A stretch of 43,086 nt of DNA from Lachnospiraceae bacterium (GTDB lineage: Bacteria > Bacillota > Clostridia > Lachnospirales > Lachnospiraceae). Numbering within the stretch: the first letter of the stretch is position 1; each line of letters begins with the position of its first letter. Under the pieces are notes generated by a model. The model was not told where the DNA came from. It saw only the letters and a list, made by a program, of their open reading frames with translations, and searched no databases. The stretch spans positions 1 to 43,086 of the forward strand of contig SVEO01000014.1 in the NCBI GenBank assembly GCA_015057275.1. Reading direction: 5' to 3'. Shown here piece by piece: positions 25,902 through 35,397 of the stretch. A program made the position numbers and the translations under genes.

Positions 25902-26651
25902 TTACTTGTTATAATTTACGATTTTTGAGAAGTCAAGCTTTAAGGATGCTCCGCCAACAAGACCACCGTCGATATCTGCCTGAGCAAATAATTCCGGTGC
26001 GCTCGCTGCAGAAACACTGCCGCCGTACTGAATACGAATTTCAGCTGCTGTCTGCTCATCATAAATTTCAGCGATGCATTCACGGATAGCTGCACAAACT
26101 TCCTGTGCCTGCTCAGTGGTCGCAACCTTACCTGTGCCGATTGCCCAGATTGGCTCGTAAGCGATTACCGCCTTCTTTGCCTGTTCTGCGGTTACATTCT
26201 GGAATGCAATCTTGATCTGCATACGGATCCAGTCGATGGTAACGCCCTGTTCTCTCTGAGTTAAAGACTCACCACAGCAGATAATTGGAGTTAAGCCGTA
26301 TTCGAAGGCCTTTAATACCTTTAACTTTACAGTCTCATCTGTCTCAGCGAAGTATTCTCTTCTCTCGGAGTGGCCGATGATGACATACTTCACGCCGGCA
26401 TCAACTAACATATCCGGAGCGATTTCGCCTGTGTAAGCGCCATTGTCCTTGTAGTACATATTTTCAGCACCGATTTCGATGTTGCTGCCCTTTACCGCTT
26501 CTACCGCCGGGATAATGTCGATGGCAGGAACACAAAATACTACATCAACGTCCTCGTTTGCAACGAGAGGTTTGATTTCATTTAAGAAAGCAACTGTCTT
26601 GCTTGGAGTCATATTCATCTTCCAGTTGCCTGCAATAATTTTCTTACGCAT
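25902..26651 (-). CDS. tpiA: Triose-phosphate isomerase
   Basis: This 249-residue TIM-barrel enzyme interconverts dihydroxyacetone phosphate and glyceraldehyde-3-phosphate. It shows the substrate Lys in GNWKMN (residues 8-13), the electrophilic His in [11 protein letters not shown], the catalytic Glu in [12 protein letters not shown] and the phosphate-gripping YGGSVSA and GGLVGGASL. The ribosome site AAAGGAAA precedes the ATG. It lies 20 bases after pgk and is the last gene of the gap-pgk-tpiA operon. Confidence 0.97.
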   Translation of the reverse strand: MRKKIIAGNWKMNMTPSKTVAFLNEIKPLVANEDVDVVFCVPAIDIIPAVEAVKGSNIEIGAENMYYKDNGAYTGEIAPDMLVDAGVKYVIIGHSERREYFAETDETVKLKVLKAFEYGLTPIICCGESLTQREQGVTIDWIRMQIKIAFQNVTAEQAKKAVIAYEPIWAIGTGKVATTEQAQEVCAAIRECIAEIYDEQTAAEIRIQYGGSVSAASAPELFAQADIDGGLVGGASLKLDFSKIVNYNK

Positions 26652-26671
26652 AATATAAGTTTCCTTTCAAA

Positions 26672-27865
26672 CTAACGATCGTTTGCTGCTGCAACACCCG
26701 GTAATTCCTTACCTTCTAAGAACTCTAAGGATGCGCCGCCGCCGGTGGAGATGTGAGTCATCTTATCACCGAAGCCTAAGTTGTTAACAGCTGCTGCAGA
26801 GTCGCCGCCGCCGATGATGGTGGTAGCGTCGATTTCAGCTAAAGCCTTAGCCACCGCAATCGTACCATGCGCAAAGTTCGGCATTTCGAATACACCCATC
26901 GGTCCGTTCCAAACAACAGTCTTAGCACTCTTAACAGCATCTGCGAATAATTCACGTGTGTTTGGTCCGATATCAAGACCCATAGCGTCATCTGCAATGC
27001 ATCCAGCCTTAACGATGGTCTGTTCAGCGTCGTTGTTGAATTCCTTTGCTGTTACAGTATCAACAGGGATTAATAAGTTAACGCCCTTATCCTTTGCCTT
27101 TGCAATCATTTCGTTTGCATAGTCAAGATAATCATCTTCTACTAAAGATGTACCGATGGTACCGCCCTGAGCCTTCATGAAGGTGTAAGCCATACCGCCG
27201 CCGATGATTAATGTGTCAACCTTATCAAGTAAGTTGTTGATAACGGAAATCTTGGAGGAAACCTTAGAACCGCCTAAGATTGCTATGAACGGTCTCGCCG
27301 GATTGTTTACTGCATTTCCTAAGAAATCGATTTCCTTCTGCATTAAGTAACCTACTACTGCAGTGTCAACATACTGTGTTACACCTACGTTAGAGCAGTG
27401 TGCTCTGTGAGCAGTACCGAATGCATCGTTTACGAATACATCACAAAGAGAAGCTAAATCCTTGGAGAATTCTTCGCCATTCTTTGTTTCTTCTTTTCTG
27501 TAACGTGTATTTTCTAATAATACTACATCGCCTTCCGCCATAGCTTCTACTGCAGCCTTTGCATTTGCGCCTACTACTTCAGCATCAGCAGCAAACTTTA
27601 CTTCCTGACCTAATAATTCAGATAATCTTGCAGCAACCGGTGCTAAAGATAACTCCGGCTTCGGTTCTCCCTTCGGCTTACCGAGGTGAGAACAGAGAAT
27701 TACCTTGCCGCCGTCAGCAATTAACTTCTTGATGGTTGGAAGCGCAGCAACCAAACGGTTCTCGTCTGTAATCTTTCCATCCTGTAAAGGAACGTTAAAA
27801 TCACAACGAACTAATACTCTTTTTCCTTTTACGTTGATATCATCAACAGACTTTTTATTCAGCAT
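26672..27865 (-). CDS. pgk: Phosphoglycerate kinase
   Basis: This 397-residue two-lobed kinase makes ATP from 1,3-bisphosphoglycerate. It has [78 protein letters not shown] and the C-terminal GGGDSAAAV and [21 protein letters not shown]. The ATG follows AAAGGAG. An internal terminator-like hairpin separates it from gap, so its level may be lower than that of gap. Confidence 0.97.
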   Translation of the reverse strand: MLNKKSVDDINVKGKRVLVRCDFNVPLQDGKITDENRLVAALPTIKKLIADGGKVILCSHLGKPKGEPKPELSLAPVAARLSELLGQEVKFAADAEVVGANAKAAVEAMAEGDVVLLENTRYRKEETKNGEEFSKDLASLCDVFVNDAFGTAHRAHCSNVGVTQYVDTAVVGYLMQKEIDFLGNAVNNPARPFIAILGGSKVSSKISVINNLLDKVDTLIIGGGMAYTFMKAQGGTIGTSLVEDDYLDYANEMIAKAKDKGVNLLIPVDTVTAKEFNNDAEQTIVKAGCIADDAMGLDIGPNTRELFADAVKSAKTVVWNGPMGVFEMPNFAHGTIAVAKALAEIDATTIIGGGDSAAAVNNLGFGDKMTHISTGGGASLEFLEGKELPGVAAANDR

Positions 27866-27917
27866 ATTGTTATGCTCCTTTCTTAAATCCGCATAGATTT
27901 GCGGGGATAGTCATTGG

Positions 27918-27950
27918 AAAAAGCGGGCCCAGTGCTAAGCCCGGACCCGC
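27918..27950 (-). terminator. Terminator-like hairpin between gap and pgk
   Basis: On the minus strand GCGGGTCC pairs with GGGCCCGC (8 bp, one G-U) and five T residues follow. pgk has no clear promoter of its own, so this is likely a partial terminator that sets the gap:pgk ratio. Confidence 0.75.
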
Positions 27951-27964
27951 CTGGTTCAGTTGAG

Positions 27965-28981
27965 TTATGCTAATTCAGCAAAATACTTAATGGTTCTTAC
28001 CATCTGAGATGTGTAAGAGTTCTCGTTGTCGTACCAAGAAACAACCTGTACCTGATATGTGTCCTCATCAATCTTGCTAACCATTGTCTGAGTAGCATCG
28101 AATAAGGAACCGTAACGGATACCGATGATATCGGAAGAAACTAATTCTTCTTCTGTGTAGCCGAAGGACTCTGTAGAAGCTGCCTTCATAGCTGCGTTGA
28201 TACCTTCTTTCGTGATATCCTTGCCCTTAACAACTGCAACTAAGATTGTTGTAGAACCGGTTGGAACAGGAACTCTCTGTGCGGAACCGATTAACTTACC
28301 GTTTAACTCTGGGATAACTAAGCCGATTGCCTTAGCTGCACCTGTGGAGTTAGGAACGATGTTTACAGCACCTGCACGAGCTCTTCTCAAGTCACCCTTT
28401 CTCTGAGGACCGTCAAGAATCATCTGGTCACCTGTGTAAGCGTGAATTGTGCTCATGATACCGCTCTGGATTGGAGCATAGTCGTTTAATGCCTTAGCCA
28501 TAGGAGCTAAGCAGTTTGTTGTACAAGAAGCAGCGGAGATGATTGTATCTTCTGCTGTTAATGTATCATGGTTTACATTGTAAACGATGGTTGGAAGATC
28601 GTTACCAGCCGGTGCGGAAATAACTACCTTCTTAGCACCTGCATCAATGTGAGCCTGGGACTTAGCCTTGGACACATAGAAACCTGTACATTCTAATACA
28701 ACGTCAACACCGATTTCTCCCCATGGAAGTTCTGCAGCGTTAGCCTTTGCATAGATCTTGATTTCCTTACCGTCAACTGTAATGGAATCTTCGCCGGCTA
28801 CAACTGTTTCTGCCTTCTCATATCTGCCCTGTGCAGAGTCATACTTTAATAAGTGAGCTAACATCTTAGGACTTGTTAAGTCATTGATAGCTACTACTTC
28901 ATATCCTTCTGCTCCGAACATCTGTCTGAAAGCAAGACGACCGATACGTCCAAAACCATTAATTGCAACTTTTACTGCCAT
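27965..28981 (-). CDS. gap: Glyceraldehyde-3-phosphate dehydrogenase, NAD-type
   Basis: The enzyme (338 residues) oxidises and phosphorylates glyceraldehyde-3-phosphate. The NAD-binding [11 protein letters not shown] lies at the N-terminus, the catalytic Cys in [13 protein letters not shown] and the His in the TIHAYTGDQ region. [14 protein letters not shown] and [14 protein letters not shown] complete the family pattern. The ATG at 28981 is preceded by AGGAGG; an upstream in-frame ATG at 29026 has no such site. It is first in the gap-pgk-tpiA operon, with a promoter at 29036-29064 and a dyad just upstream of it. Confidence 0.97.
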   Translation of the reverse strand: MAVKVAINGFGRIGRLAFRQMFGAEGYEVVAINDLTSPKMLAHLLKYDSAQGRYEKAETVVAGEDSITVDGKEIKIYAKANAAELPWGEIGVDVVLECTGFYVSKAKSQAHIDAGAKKVVISAPAGNDLPTIVYNVNHDTLTAEDTIISAASCTTNCLAPMAKALNDYAPIQSGIMSTIHAYTGDQMILDGPQRKGDLRRARAGAVNIVPNSTGAAKAIGLVIPELNGKLIGSAQRVPVPTGSTTILVAVVKGKDITKEGINAAMKAASTESFGYTEEELVSSDIIGIRYGSLFDATQTMVSKIDEDTYQVQVVSWYDNENSYTSQMVRTIKYFAELA

Positions 28982-29035
28982 GATTAAAATTCCTCCTGGA
29001 AACTTTTTATTTTGTTGATGACTCAACCTTAAACC

Positions 29036-29064
29036 ATTTTACATAATTCGCTTAGAAATTTCAA
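29036..29064 (-). promoter_or_regulatory. gap operon promoter
   Basis: On the minus strand TTGAAA (29059-29064), 17 bases, TAAAAT (29036-29041). Confidence 0.65.
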
Positions 29065-29074
29065 CCCCCTTTTC

Positions 29075-29092
29075 AAAATTCATGCAAATTTT
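29075..29092. promoter_or_regulatory. Dyad between the gap and PHP-gene promoters
   Basis: AAAATT-6-AATTTT lies between the divergent gap and PHP-phosphoesterase promoters, ten bases upstream of the gap -35 box. It could be an operator, but the sequence is AT-rich and short. Confidence 0.25.
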
Positions 29093-29111
29093 CCTATATT
29101 ATCCTATTTTC

Positions 29112-29140
29112 TTGACAATTTATGTGCCATCCGCTATATT
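29112..29140 (+). promoter_or_regulatory. Promoter of the PHP phosphoesterase gene
   Basis: TTGACA (29112-29117), 17 bases, TATATT (29135-29140), diverging from the gap promoter. Confidence 0.75.
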
Positions 29141-29172
29141 TGTGGCAGGAAATTTGGAAAGGCGGCGCATGT

Positions 29173-29976
29173 ATGCTTTGTGATTTTCATCTTCATTCGC
29201 GTTTTTCCGGTGACTGTGAGGCTGCACCGGAAGCTATTGTGAGGCAGGCAGTAAAACTAAATATGAAGGCATTTTGCATTACCGATCATCTGGATATGGA
29301 TTTTCCGGGCGATTTGAATTTTGACCTCGACCAAAACGCGCATTTTACGTATTGGAAAGATATGCAGGCGCTGGCGAAAAAAGATGGGCTTGACGTTTGC
29401 ATCGGCATGGAGACCGGGCTTGAGCCTTATCTTTCGGAACGACTTAAGGCAGCGGTTCATAAGTATCCGTATGACTTTATTATCGGTTCCTCACATTTGG
29501 TACACCGTCAGGACCCCTATTATCCGGAGTATTTTGCAGGACGCGAGGAAGCGGCTGTCTACCGTGAGTATTTCGAATCGATTCTCGAAAATTTAAAGGT
29601 CTGCCACGATTTCGACGTGTACGGTCATATTGATTACATTGTCCGCTACGGCCCGAACAAAAATAAGTTTTATTCTTACGAGGCATACCGTGAGATTATA
29701 GATGAGATTTTGAGAATACTGATTTCTCTTGGCAAAGGCATCGAACTAAACACCGGCGGATTTACATCCGGCCTCGGCATGCCGAATCCGTGTCCGGAGA
29801 TTATTAAGCGTTATCGCGAGCTCGGCGGAGAAATCATTACCGTAGGCTCCGACGCGCATGATGCCGTAAAAATCGGCCATCACTTTACAGAGGCAAGGGA
29901 AATTCTGCTGGATGCAGGATTTCGATATTATTGTATCTTTAAAGAGAGAAAACCGGTGTTTTTACCGGTGAATTAA
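29173..29976 (+). CDS. PHP-domain phosphoesterase, histidinol-phosphatase (HisJ/HisK) family
   Basis: This 267-residue PHP metalloenzyme has metal ligands in DFHLHSRFSGDC (His6, His8), TDHLD, GSSHLVH, GHIDYI and VGSDAHD. Overall it is like HisJ/HisK histidinol-phosphate phosphatases. It stands alone, with no other histidine genes nearby. It may complete histidine synthesis from a scattered pathway or hydrolyse a different phosphate ester. The ATG at 29173 is chosen because the PHP motif then begins at residue 4, with GGAAAGG upstream; an upstream in-frame ATG at 29122 falls within the promoter spacer. A hairpin terminator follows. Confidence 0.85.
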   Translation: MLCDFHLHSRFSGDCEAAPEAIVRQAVKLNMKAFCITDHLDMDFPGDLNFDLDQNAHFTYWKDMQALAKKDGLDVCIGMETGLEPYLSERLKAAVHKYPYDFIIGSSHLVHRQDPYYPEYFAGREEAAVYREYFESILENLKVCHDFDVYGHIDYIVRYGPNKNKFYSYEAYREIIDEILRILISLGKGIELNTGGFTSGLGMPNPCPEIIKRYRELGGEIITVGSDAHDAVKIGHHFTEAREILLDAGFRYYCIFKERKPVFLPVN

Positions 29977-29985
29977 TCATATGGA

Positions 29986-30027
29986 AAAGGCTCCCAAATC
30001 TTGATTTTATCAAAACTCGGAGCCTTT
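29986..30027. terminator. Two-way terminator between the convergent PHP and ABC genes
   Basis: Arms AAAGGCTCC and GGAGCCTTT enclose 24 bases holding a second small stem (TTGAT/ATCAA). The minus strand ends in four T residues and the plus strand in TTTCTT, so it can serve both convergent transcripts. Confidence 0.7.
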
Positions 30028-30075
30028 CTTCCCTTCTGTCATTCAATTTCTCAGTTTTCTTTCAAAATACACTGC

Positions 30076-30717
30076 TTATATACGTTGTAATTTCCCAGCA
30101 TCCAACTCATAAACATAATCACACAGCAACTCGATATCTACCGCATTATGACTAGCTAAAATAATTGTTTTTCCTTGCCTCTTTTCATCCAATATCATCT
30201 GATAAAAATCTTTCACACCCTGTTTATCCAAACCGTTTGTCGGTTCATCCAAAATCAAAATATCCGGATTTTCCATGATTGCCTGTGCGATACCAAGACG
30301 TTGTTTCATTCCCAGTGAATATTTCCCTACTTTTTTCTTGGAAGCCGCATCCAAACCAACAACTTCCAGCACCTCTACAATTCTTTTTTTTCCGATTTTT
30401 CCCTGTAGTCCGGCAAGAAATCTTAGATTCTCATATCCAGAAAATTCATTGATAAAACCAGGTGTTTCAATAATTGCGCCAACATTCGACGGAATTTCGA
30501 TATCTTTACCAATTACCTTTCCATCGACCACAATCTCTCCACCGGTAAGCTTTAGCAACCCGCAAATTGCTTTTAACAGAACCGTCTTTCCTGAGCCATT
30601 TCTCCCCACCAGCCCGTGAATTTTATTCTTTTCGAAATCCAGAGTAACATCATCTAACGCTTTTGTCTCGTGGAAATATTTGCGGGCATTTTTTACTTGA
30701 ATGATATATTCTGACAC
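30076..30717 (-). CDS. ABC transporter ATP-binding protein (bacteriocin-export/immunity-like)
   Basis: The 213-residue ATPase has Walker A GRNGSGKT near residue 37, an atypical Q-loop region (SNVGAIIETPGF), the signature YSLGMKQRLG, Walker B ILILDEPTNGLD and H-loop ILASHN. The IIETPGF segment and short length are typical of the BcrA/lantibiotic-immunity type ABC group. The start is GTG at 30717, nine bases after GGGAGG and 15 after the permease stop. It is the last gene of the cassette that begins with the secreted protein at 35831. Confidence 0.85.
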   Translation of the reverse strand: MSEYIIQVKNARKYFHETKALDDVTLDFEKNKIHGLVGRNGSGKTVLLKAICGLLKLTGGEIVVDGKVIGKDIEIPSNVGAIIETPGFINEFSGYENLRFLAGLQGKIGKKRIVEVLEVVGLDAASKKKVGKYSLGMKQRLGIAQAIMENPDILILDEPTNGLDKQGVKDFYQMILDEKRQGKTIILASHNAVDIELLCDYVYELDAGKLQRI

Positions 30718-30732
30718 ACGAATCAGCCTCCC

Positions 30733-31566
30733 TTACTTAATCATCTCGGTTTTTCCTGTTTTTAGCAAGACTGCATTTATCACAAATAAGCCGACAATCA
30801 TTATACTCAGAAAAAGCATCGCCATTCCCGGCGTCATTCCATCCTGATAATTTGTGATGTTCATCCACGACATCGGAATTTTACTTGTTACTTTCTGCAA
30901 ATGATGATAAAAATTGAAATCTTTTATGTATGTGTGTATGCAAGATAACACACCGACCAAAATTGTACCGGTATAATTATGACATAACATATTTAACGTA
31001 AAAATCAGTATGCCGAGTAGGGTACTAAGTAAGATTGTTATACCCAACAAAAGAAGCATCGCTACCATAGGTTCATACGCTAACAACGAGCTGCTCGTAT
31101 TCTCTAATGTATAACTGATGCTTTCCTCTGTCGATTGCAGATAATTCATAAAGATTACGCCCCATCCTTCACCGAATCCCAAATGTGGTAAGCAGACAGC
31201 GGCAGATAAAATTACCAATATACTCTGCAGCAAAACAGAAACGAAAAAAATATACACTGCTTTTCCCCATAGCCATTTTATTCTCGAAATTCGCAACCCG
31301 ATAAAAACTTCGCTTTGATTGTAAAACGGTGCATCACTCATCATTATGACAATCAGCATCAACGTATAAAACTCACCCATAAAATCGGTCACAAACAATG
31401 CATATAAATATGGCGGGATTCCCAAAAAACTACTTGCTGCCATTTCCCGAAAACTTCTTGCAAAATCAAATACGAAGAACAGCGCCAGCAGCAAAATTAG
31501 CATAAACTTCGGAGACATCAGTAACTTTTTGACATCTGCCCGTACTGATACCATAACCGCTCTCAT
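30733..31566 (-). CDS. ABC transporter permease
   Basis: The 277-residue protein has six likely membrane helices, beginning FMLILLLALFFVFDFARS and including LMLIVIMMSDAPF, YIFFVSVLLQSILVILSA, MLLLLGITILLSTLLGILI and a final AMLFLSIMIVGLFVINAVL. It is a short ABC-2 type permease that should pair with the ATPase just downstream and with the second permease at 34194. The ATG follows AGAGGGACGT. The IS110 element lies between it and that partner, so its expression may now depend on read-through or a promoter in the element. Confidence 0.8.
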   Translation of the reverse strand: MRAVMVSVRADVKKLLMSPKFMLILLLALFFVFDFARSFREMAASSFLGIPPYLYALFVTDFMGEFYTLMLIVIMMSDAPFYNQSEVFIGLRISRIKWLWGKAVYIFFVSVLLQSILVILSAAVCLPHLGFGEGWGVIFMNYLQSTEESISYTLENTSSSLLAYEPMVAMLLLLGITILLSTLLGILIFTLNMLCHNYTGTILVGVLSCIHTYIKDFNFYHHLQKVTSKIPMSWMNITNYQDGMTPGMAMLFLSIMIVGLFVINAVLLKTGKTEMIK

Positions 31567-31639
31567 ACGTCCCTCTCTATACTTTCTTATTTATTTTGCA
31601 CAAAGAATCCTTTATTTTTGGCACTTTATGCAATTGAGT

Positions 31640-31990
31640 TAAAAGTTACAACAATGACTCAGCTCTGTTTTATGGGCGAAAACTGTATCTTTTCTGGTTC
31701 AAAGTACTCATTTTCCAGTCAGAAAGGTACACAAAACAAAACGTCATCCTTTTTATGAAGGCGAATCCCATGTCCCATTCTTCCTATGGCTGCTAACCTC
31801 TCATGTCTAACAGGATCATCTGATACCTTTGTACAGAGTCCTAAATTCCTTCGTCCAGCCTACCCATAGTGGGGTGCCGCTCCTGCTCCTTATCAGGGTC
31901 TTGCCTGCCCTACGACTTATGTTTTAGCGGCTTCGCTCTGCTTTGTCATTGCTAGAGAGCACTCCTGTAATCCAGCACCAATTGAACCTT
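31640..31990 (-). ncRNA. Candidate guide (bridge/seek) RNA region of the IS110 element
   Basis: About 350-390 bases downstream of the transposase carry no credible gene but have several short stems (for example ACCC-6-GGGT near 31865). A copy of the end motif CAATTG is at 31979-31984. IS110 relatives encode a structured RNA that directs target choice; in the IS1111 branch it lies on the 3' side, as this layout would require. No RNA promoter or covariance support could be checked, so boundaries and identity are uncertain. Confidence 0.35.
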
Positions 31991-32027
31991 GGCGGACGTA
32001 TACTGTTACAGTGTGCTTTATTTTTCT

Positions 32028-33302
32028 TTATGCTACCTGTGGGCGGATGATATCTTTTCTGAATCGTTCTTCATCAAAGTCACATCCTGTCTGCAAAATC
32101 ACAAAGAACACTCTGATAGCCTTGCATGCAACAGCTATCTTGCTTTGCATTCCTCCCAATGGTCTCCGTTCACGATGCCTGTAATACAGGAACACATCCT
32201 GAAATGCCGGATTCCATGTGATGAGCGACCTTGCCGACTCATACATTACCCTGCGCAGCTTACACCTGCCCCTCTTACTGATTCCCGGCTGACCTTTTCT
32301 CTTGCCGGAACTGATTTTGGTTATCTCCAAACCAGCCAGCTTCTGAATCTGTCTCGGGTCTGTGAAACGTCCGATTTCACCCACCTCCGCGACAAAGCCT
32401 ATCACGGTACTCAGCCCTACTCCTTTTATGGCGAGCAGTTTCTCCACATTTGGTACTTCCATTACTTTCTGTGCCAGATATTCATCCAGTCGTTTCAGCT
32501 GTTCTGCCTTGGCAATGTAGTCATTTACCAGTATCCAGATTTCAAGCCTTGCGGCTTCTCCTCCTTCTAGTCCTACACTGTTCTGTGCAGCTTCCACCAG
32601 GGTCATTGCCCTCTTTATTCCCGCTGCACGCACCTTGGCATTTCGCCATATCTCATTGATGCCTCCAGCACCGATTCTTATGATATCCTGTGGCAATGGT
32701 GCGTGTTCCAGTACCATTAGTCCACTGGTAGAATCCCAGTCTTTGTAACATTCAAAGTATTCCGGAAAATACTTCTGAAGCCATCCCTGTATCTGATTTG
32801 ACAGCCTTACATGCTGTTTCATGATCTGCTCCCTGCATACGAAAGCCTCACGGATTTCAGCATAGACACCAGTCGGAAGATAGGATGTTGAAAACCGTCC
32901 GTCTTTTACCAGTCCGGCAATCGTCTTAGGATCTTTCAAATCACTCTTTTCAGGACTGTTATCATCAAGTTCCTTGCATTTCTTTACGCTGTAAGGATTT
33001 ACTGTTACCAACAACACATCATGGTCCTGCAGAAACTTCTGAAAACCAAGCCAGTAACAGCCCGTAGGTTCACATCCCACAATGATTTTCTTCATGCCGG
33101 TTTTATTAAGTGTTTCTTCAAGCCAGCGAAGAAAAGAAAGGAAACCAACATTTGTATTGCCAAACTTAAAAGCTCTTTTACTGAACTCAAAACCTCTCCA
33201 GTCAAAGGCTCTGGCAAAGTGTTCCTGAGAACCAATATCAACTCCCACAACTAAAGTGTCTGCTGTTACTTGATTTAATCTGTCATTCTGTGTTAAATTC
33301 AT
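32028..33302 (-). CDS. IS110-family transposase (DEDD recombinase)
   Basis: The 424-residue protein has an N-terminal RuvC-like DEDD domain with Asp22 (VGVDIGS), Glu78 (GCEPTGCYW), Asp121 and Asp124 (SDLKDPKTIAGL). A helical middle follows, then the C-terminal Transposase_20 domain (LLAIKGVGLSTVIGFVAEVGEIGRFTDPRQIQKLAGL, then SGKRKGQPGISKRGRCKLRRVMYESA), which carries the catalytic Ser. All key residues are present and the frame is open, so the element may be active. CAGGAGGTTTCACT precedes the ATG. Confidence 0.95.
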   Translation of the reverse strand: MNLTQNDRLNQVTADTLVVGVDIGSQEHFARAFDWRGFEFSKRAFKFGNTNVGFLSFLRWLEETLNKTGMKKIIVGCEPTGCYWLGFQKFLQDHDVLLVTVNPYSVKKCKELDDNSPEKSDLKDPKTIAGLVKDGRFSTSYLPTGVYAEIREAFVCREQIMKQHVRLSNQIQGWLQKYFPEYFECYKDWDSTSGLMVLEHAPLPQDIIRIGAGGINEIWRNAKVRAAGIKRAMTLVEAAQNSVGLEGGEAARLEIWILVNDYIAKAEQLKRLDEYLAQKVMEVPNVEKLLAIKGVGLSTVIGFVAEVGEIGRFTDPRQIQKLAGLEITKISSGKRKGQPGISKRGRCKLRRVMYESARSLITWNPAFQDVFLYYRHRERRPLGGMQSKIAVACKAIRVFFVILQTGCDFDEERFRKDIIRPQVA

Positions 33303-33393
33303 AGTGAAACCTCCTGTTGGTTAAAGTGTTATTTCATCCGGCCAAGATGAACACCTTAATCTTACATCGAGGTTTCTTTTTATTCAATTGGCG

Positions 33394-34194
33394 TTATTTC
33401 TGAATTACAGGAATGCTCCTTAATCTCCTATTCAGCACACAAGTTGCAAGCACAGCCACAATTACAGTAACAAAAAAAGCATATGCAACACTTCTAATTT
33501 CATGCTCCATTCCGTGTACAAACCCAAAGTATATCCCACGCACATTCAAATACGTCGGCATCTTCAGAATTCCATACCCGAATATCATTAAAAAATAAAA
33601 CAGTAAAAATGGGGTCGAAAAAACAATGTATTTATTCTTAATAAACGTCGAGAGTACCAACGTAATCAATGCAAAAAACACGCCTCGCAACGCATAAACT
33701 GTAATTAGTGCTCCAACGAACATCAAATTTTTCTCTTCGGCAACAAGTGAATACGTTCCCAAACCATTCTGACCGTTTGACAGAGGAAGAAAAAAACGGT
33801 AAAACAACAGGCACAGACAGTAGCTGATAAATGTGCCCGCAAATGTACCGACAAATGTCGCTGCCACAACACCAACTGCGTATTCTAAACTGTTGATACG
33901 CTGTAAAATCGGTACAATGAAACGACTGTTATTGTCATCACAATAAATCCCACCACCTGGGATTACCGCAGCTATAAGCGAGAAGCCCATCAGGAAAGTA
34001 AATCCATGTAGCATAAACAAACTCAAAACATCATAACTAAAATAGATTTTTCCTTCGTGTTCCGAAATTCCTGAAACAAATGTCGGAAGCAGGTCGAGAA
34101 TCAGCAATACCGTAAGCAGGATAGTTGCCATGAAAAATCTCTTGCTGATTATAATTCTTTTTGCGAATATTCCGATTACTTTTGTAATTTTCAC
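33394..34194 (-). CDS. ABC transporter permease
   Basis: This 266-residue protein has six likely helices (about 19-38, 55-75, 100-125, 150-175, 180-205, 235-255) and the layout of a short ABC-2 permease. It is unlike its partner at 31566 in sequence but similar in size. The start is probably the GTG at 34194, eight bases after GTAGG; a GTG three codons earlier overlaps that ribosome site. It lies 19 bases after the lipoprotein gene. It ends four bases before the probable IS110 boundary. Confidence 0.8.
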   Translation of the reverse strand: MKITKVIGIFAKRIIISKRFFMATILLTVLLILDLLPTFVSGISEHEGKIYFSYDVLSLFMLHGFTFLMGFSLIAAVIPGGGIYCDDNNSRFIVPILQRINSLEYAVGVVAATFVGTFAGTFISYCLCLLFYRFFLPLSNGQNGLGTYSLVAEEKNLMFVGALITVYALRGVFFALITLVLSTFIKNKYIVFSTPFLLFYFLMIFGYGILKMPTYLNVRGIYFGFVHGMEHEIRSVAYAFFVTVIVAVLATCVLNRRLRSIPVIQK

Positions 34195-34213
34195 GCTTCG
34201 CACCTACTTTCTC

Positions 34214-35356
34214 TTATACCGATGAATCGAGCATTGAACCGGTTACCGCAGAATAGATATACTGATACTGAGCGTCTGCACCTGACGCAAGATATGTAAT
34301 TACCCAAAACGGTGCAATGTAGACATCTCGCATATTTCCCTTACCCAATTCTTCTTCCATATAACAGCTGTAGCATAATTCTGCATTTGTCACGGTTACC
34401 ATTTTATACTGGTTTCTTTTGTAAACGTCTTCCAAAATTTGTTTCAATGATATAATTTCCATTTCTGCAAATGGTTCTTCCTCGATATCTATCGTAACCT
34501 CCGACTGAAAAGCCTTTATATTGTAATCAGAATCCAGAAATAACTCAATTTTATTATTACCCCATGCTATAATTGCATCATTCATTTCCTCATATGAAGT
34601 CAGCGGATTTATAATTTCCCCTTCCTGCAATTTATATCGGTATTGCAGGCCTCTAAAATATATTCCGTGTTCTAAAACATTGTGTATCTCCACATCGAAG
34701 CAACCTTCTTGTGGCGAACAAGGCTCCAACTCTACCCCCGACGCTTTGATTTTTTCCCGATACTCTTCTCCATAATAAATACAACGATATCCGTCAGTAG
34801 AAAAATTTATATAATCTGCAAATGTCTGCACAAAATCATCTACTGTCATGTTCATTTTTTCTGTATCATAATCATTCGTTTTGATTGGGAAAAACGTATC
34901 ATAAATCGGTATATTAAATATGTCTAACGAATCTATTCTTCCTGAATATAACATGCCGTTTGAATTCACAGTAACAGTAATTTCCCCAGATATAACATCT
35001 TTTATCTCGTCTGCAGTGACAGAGACATCCTTACCATAATATGCATCCACAATCTGAGCAAATATATCTTGGTCAAGCTCCGTACGTTCTCTACTGCTAT
35101 AGCGGTACAAGCCAAAAGTCTGCCCATACACTGATTCCGGCACAACATTGGCTTTTATTTTAAAGGTATCACTGATATCGGTTTCAATATAATCTGTTTC
35201 CCATTCGATTTCGCTAAAGCTCACAAACTCAGAATTTTCATCTGCTTTGTCCTGCGAATTTAAATCAGTCGCCGGCTCATTAATATCCTTGCAGCCACAT
35301 AATAGGACTATCATGATACACATACTAATACTCCATAAAACCTTGCCTTTATGCAT
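34214..35356 (-). CDS. Lipoprotein of an ABC cassette, unknown function
   Basis: The 380-residue protein has a type II signal peptide with a hydrophobic core and lipobox LLCGC (lipidated Cys22), then an acidic linker and a soluble domain with mixed strands. No family is recognised; tyrosine- and acid-rich segments such as DIFAQIVDAYYGKDV and DYINFSTDGYRCIYYGEEYREK are notable. The ATG at 35356 is seven bases after AGGAGG; an upstream in-frame ATG lacks a site. It has its own promoter (35398-35426) and precedes a permease. It may bind the secreted protein or its target outside the cell. Confidence 0.75.
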   Translation of the reverse strand: MHKGKVLWSISMCIMIVLLCGCKDINEPATDLNSQDKADENSEFVSFSEIEWETDYIETDISDTFKIKANVVPESVYGQTFGLYRYSSRERTELDQDIFAQIVDAYYGKDVSVTADEIKDVISGEITVTVNSNGMLYSGRIDSLDIFNIPIYDTFFPIKTNDYDTEKMNMTVDDFVQTFADYINFSTDGYRCIYYGEEYREKIKASGVELEPCSPQEGCFDVEIHNVLEHGIYFRGLQYRYKLQEGEIINPLTSYEEMNDAIIAWGNNKIELFLDSDYNIKAFQSEVTIDIEEEPFAEMEIISLKQILEDVYKRNQYKMVTVTNAELCYSCYMEEELGKGNMRDVYIAPFWVITYLASGADAQYQYIYSAVTGSMLDSSV

Positions 35357-35381
35357 ACATTTTCCTCCTGGATTTAACAAA

Positions 35382-35393
35382 AGAGCACCATAC
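35382..35393 (+). repeat. 12-bp inverted repeat, left copy
   Basis: AGAGCACCATAC, the exact reverse complement of 35850-35861. The two copies bracket the small secreted protein gene. This copy sits in the leader of the lipoprotein gene, next to its -10 box. Confidence 0.7.
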
Positions 35394-35397
35394 TGAT

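Larger units (their letters stand above)
31625..33390 (-). mobile_element. IS110-family insertion element (about 1.75 kb)
   Basis: A single transposase gene is flanked by non-coding sequence: 76-88 bases on its 5' side and about 390 on its 3' side. Near-identical 12-bp direct copies TTTATKCAATTG occur at 31625-31636 and 33379-33390, which I take as the approximate ends. The true ends cannot be fixed without an empty site. IS110 elements normally lack long terminal inverted repeats, as here. It lies four bases past the stop of the permease at 33394 and splits a five-gene cassette without breaking a reading frame. Confidence 0.7.

Noticed and set aside
29041-29100. CggR-type operator upstream of gap
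   Set aside because: Only a short AT-rich dyad is visible; no cggR gene is adjacent and no known operator pattern is matched.
31989-32570. 193-residue plus-strand frame over the IS110 transposase end
   Set aside because: Antisense to the conserved transposase C-terminal domain and without a ribosome site.
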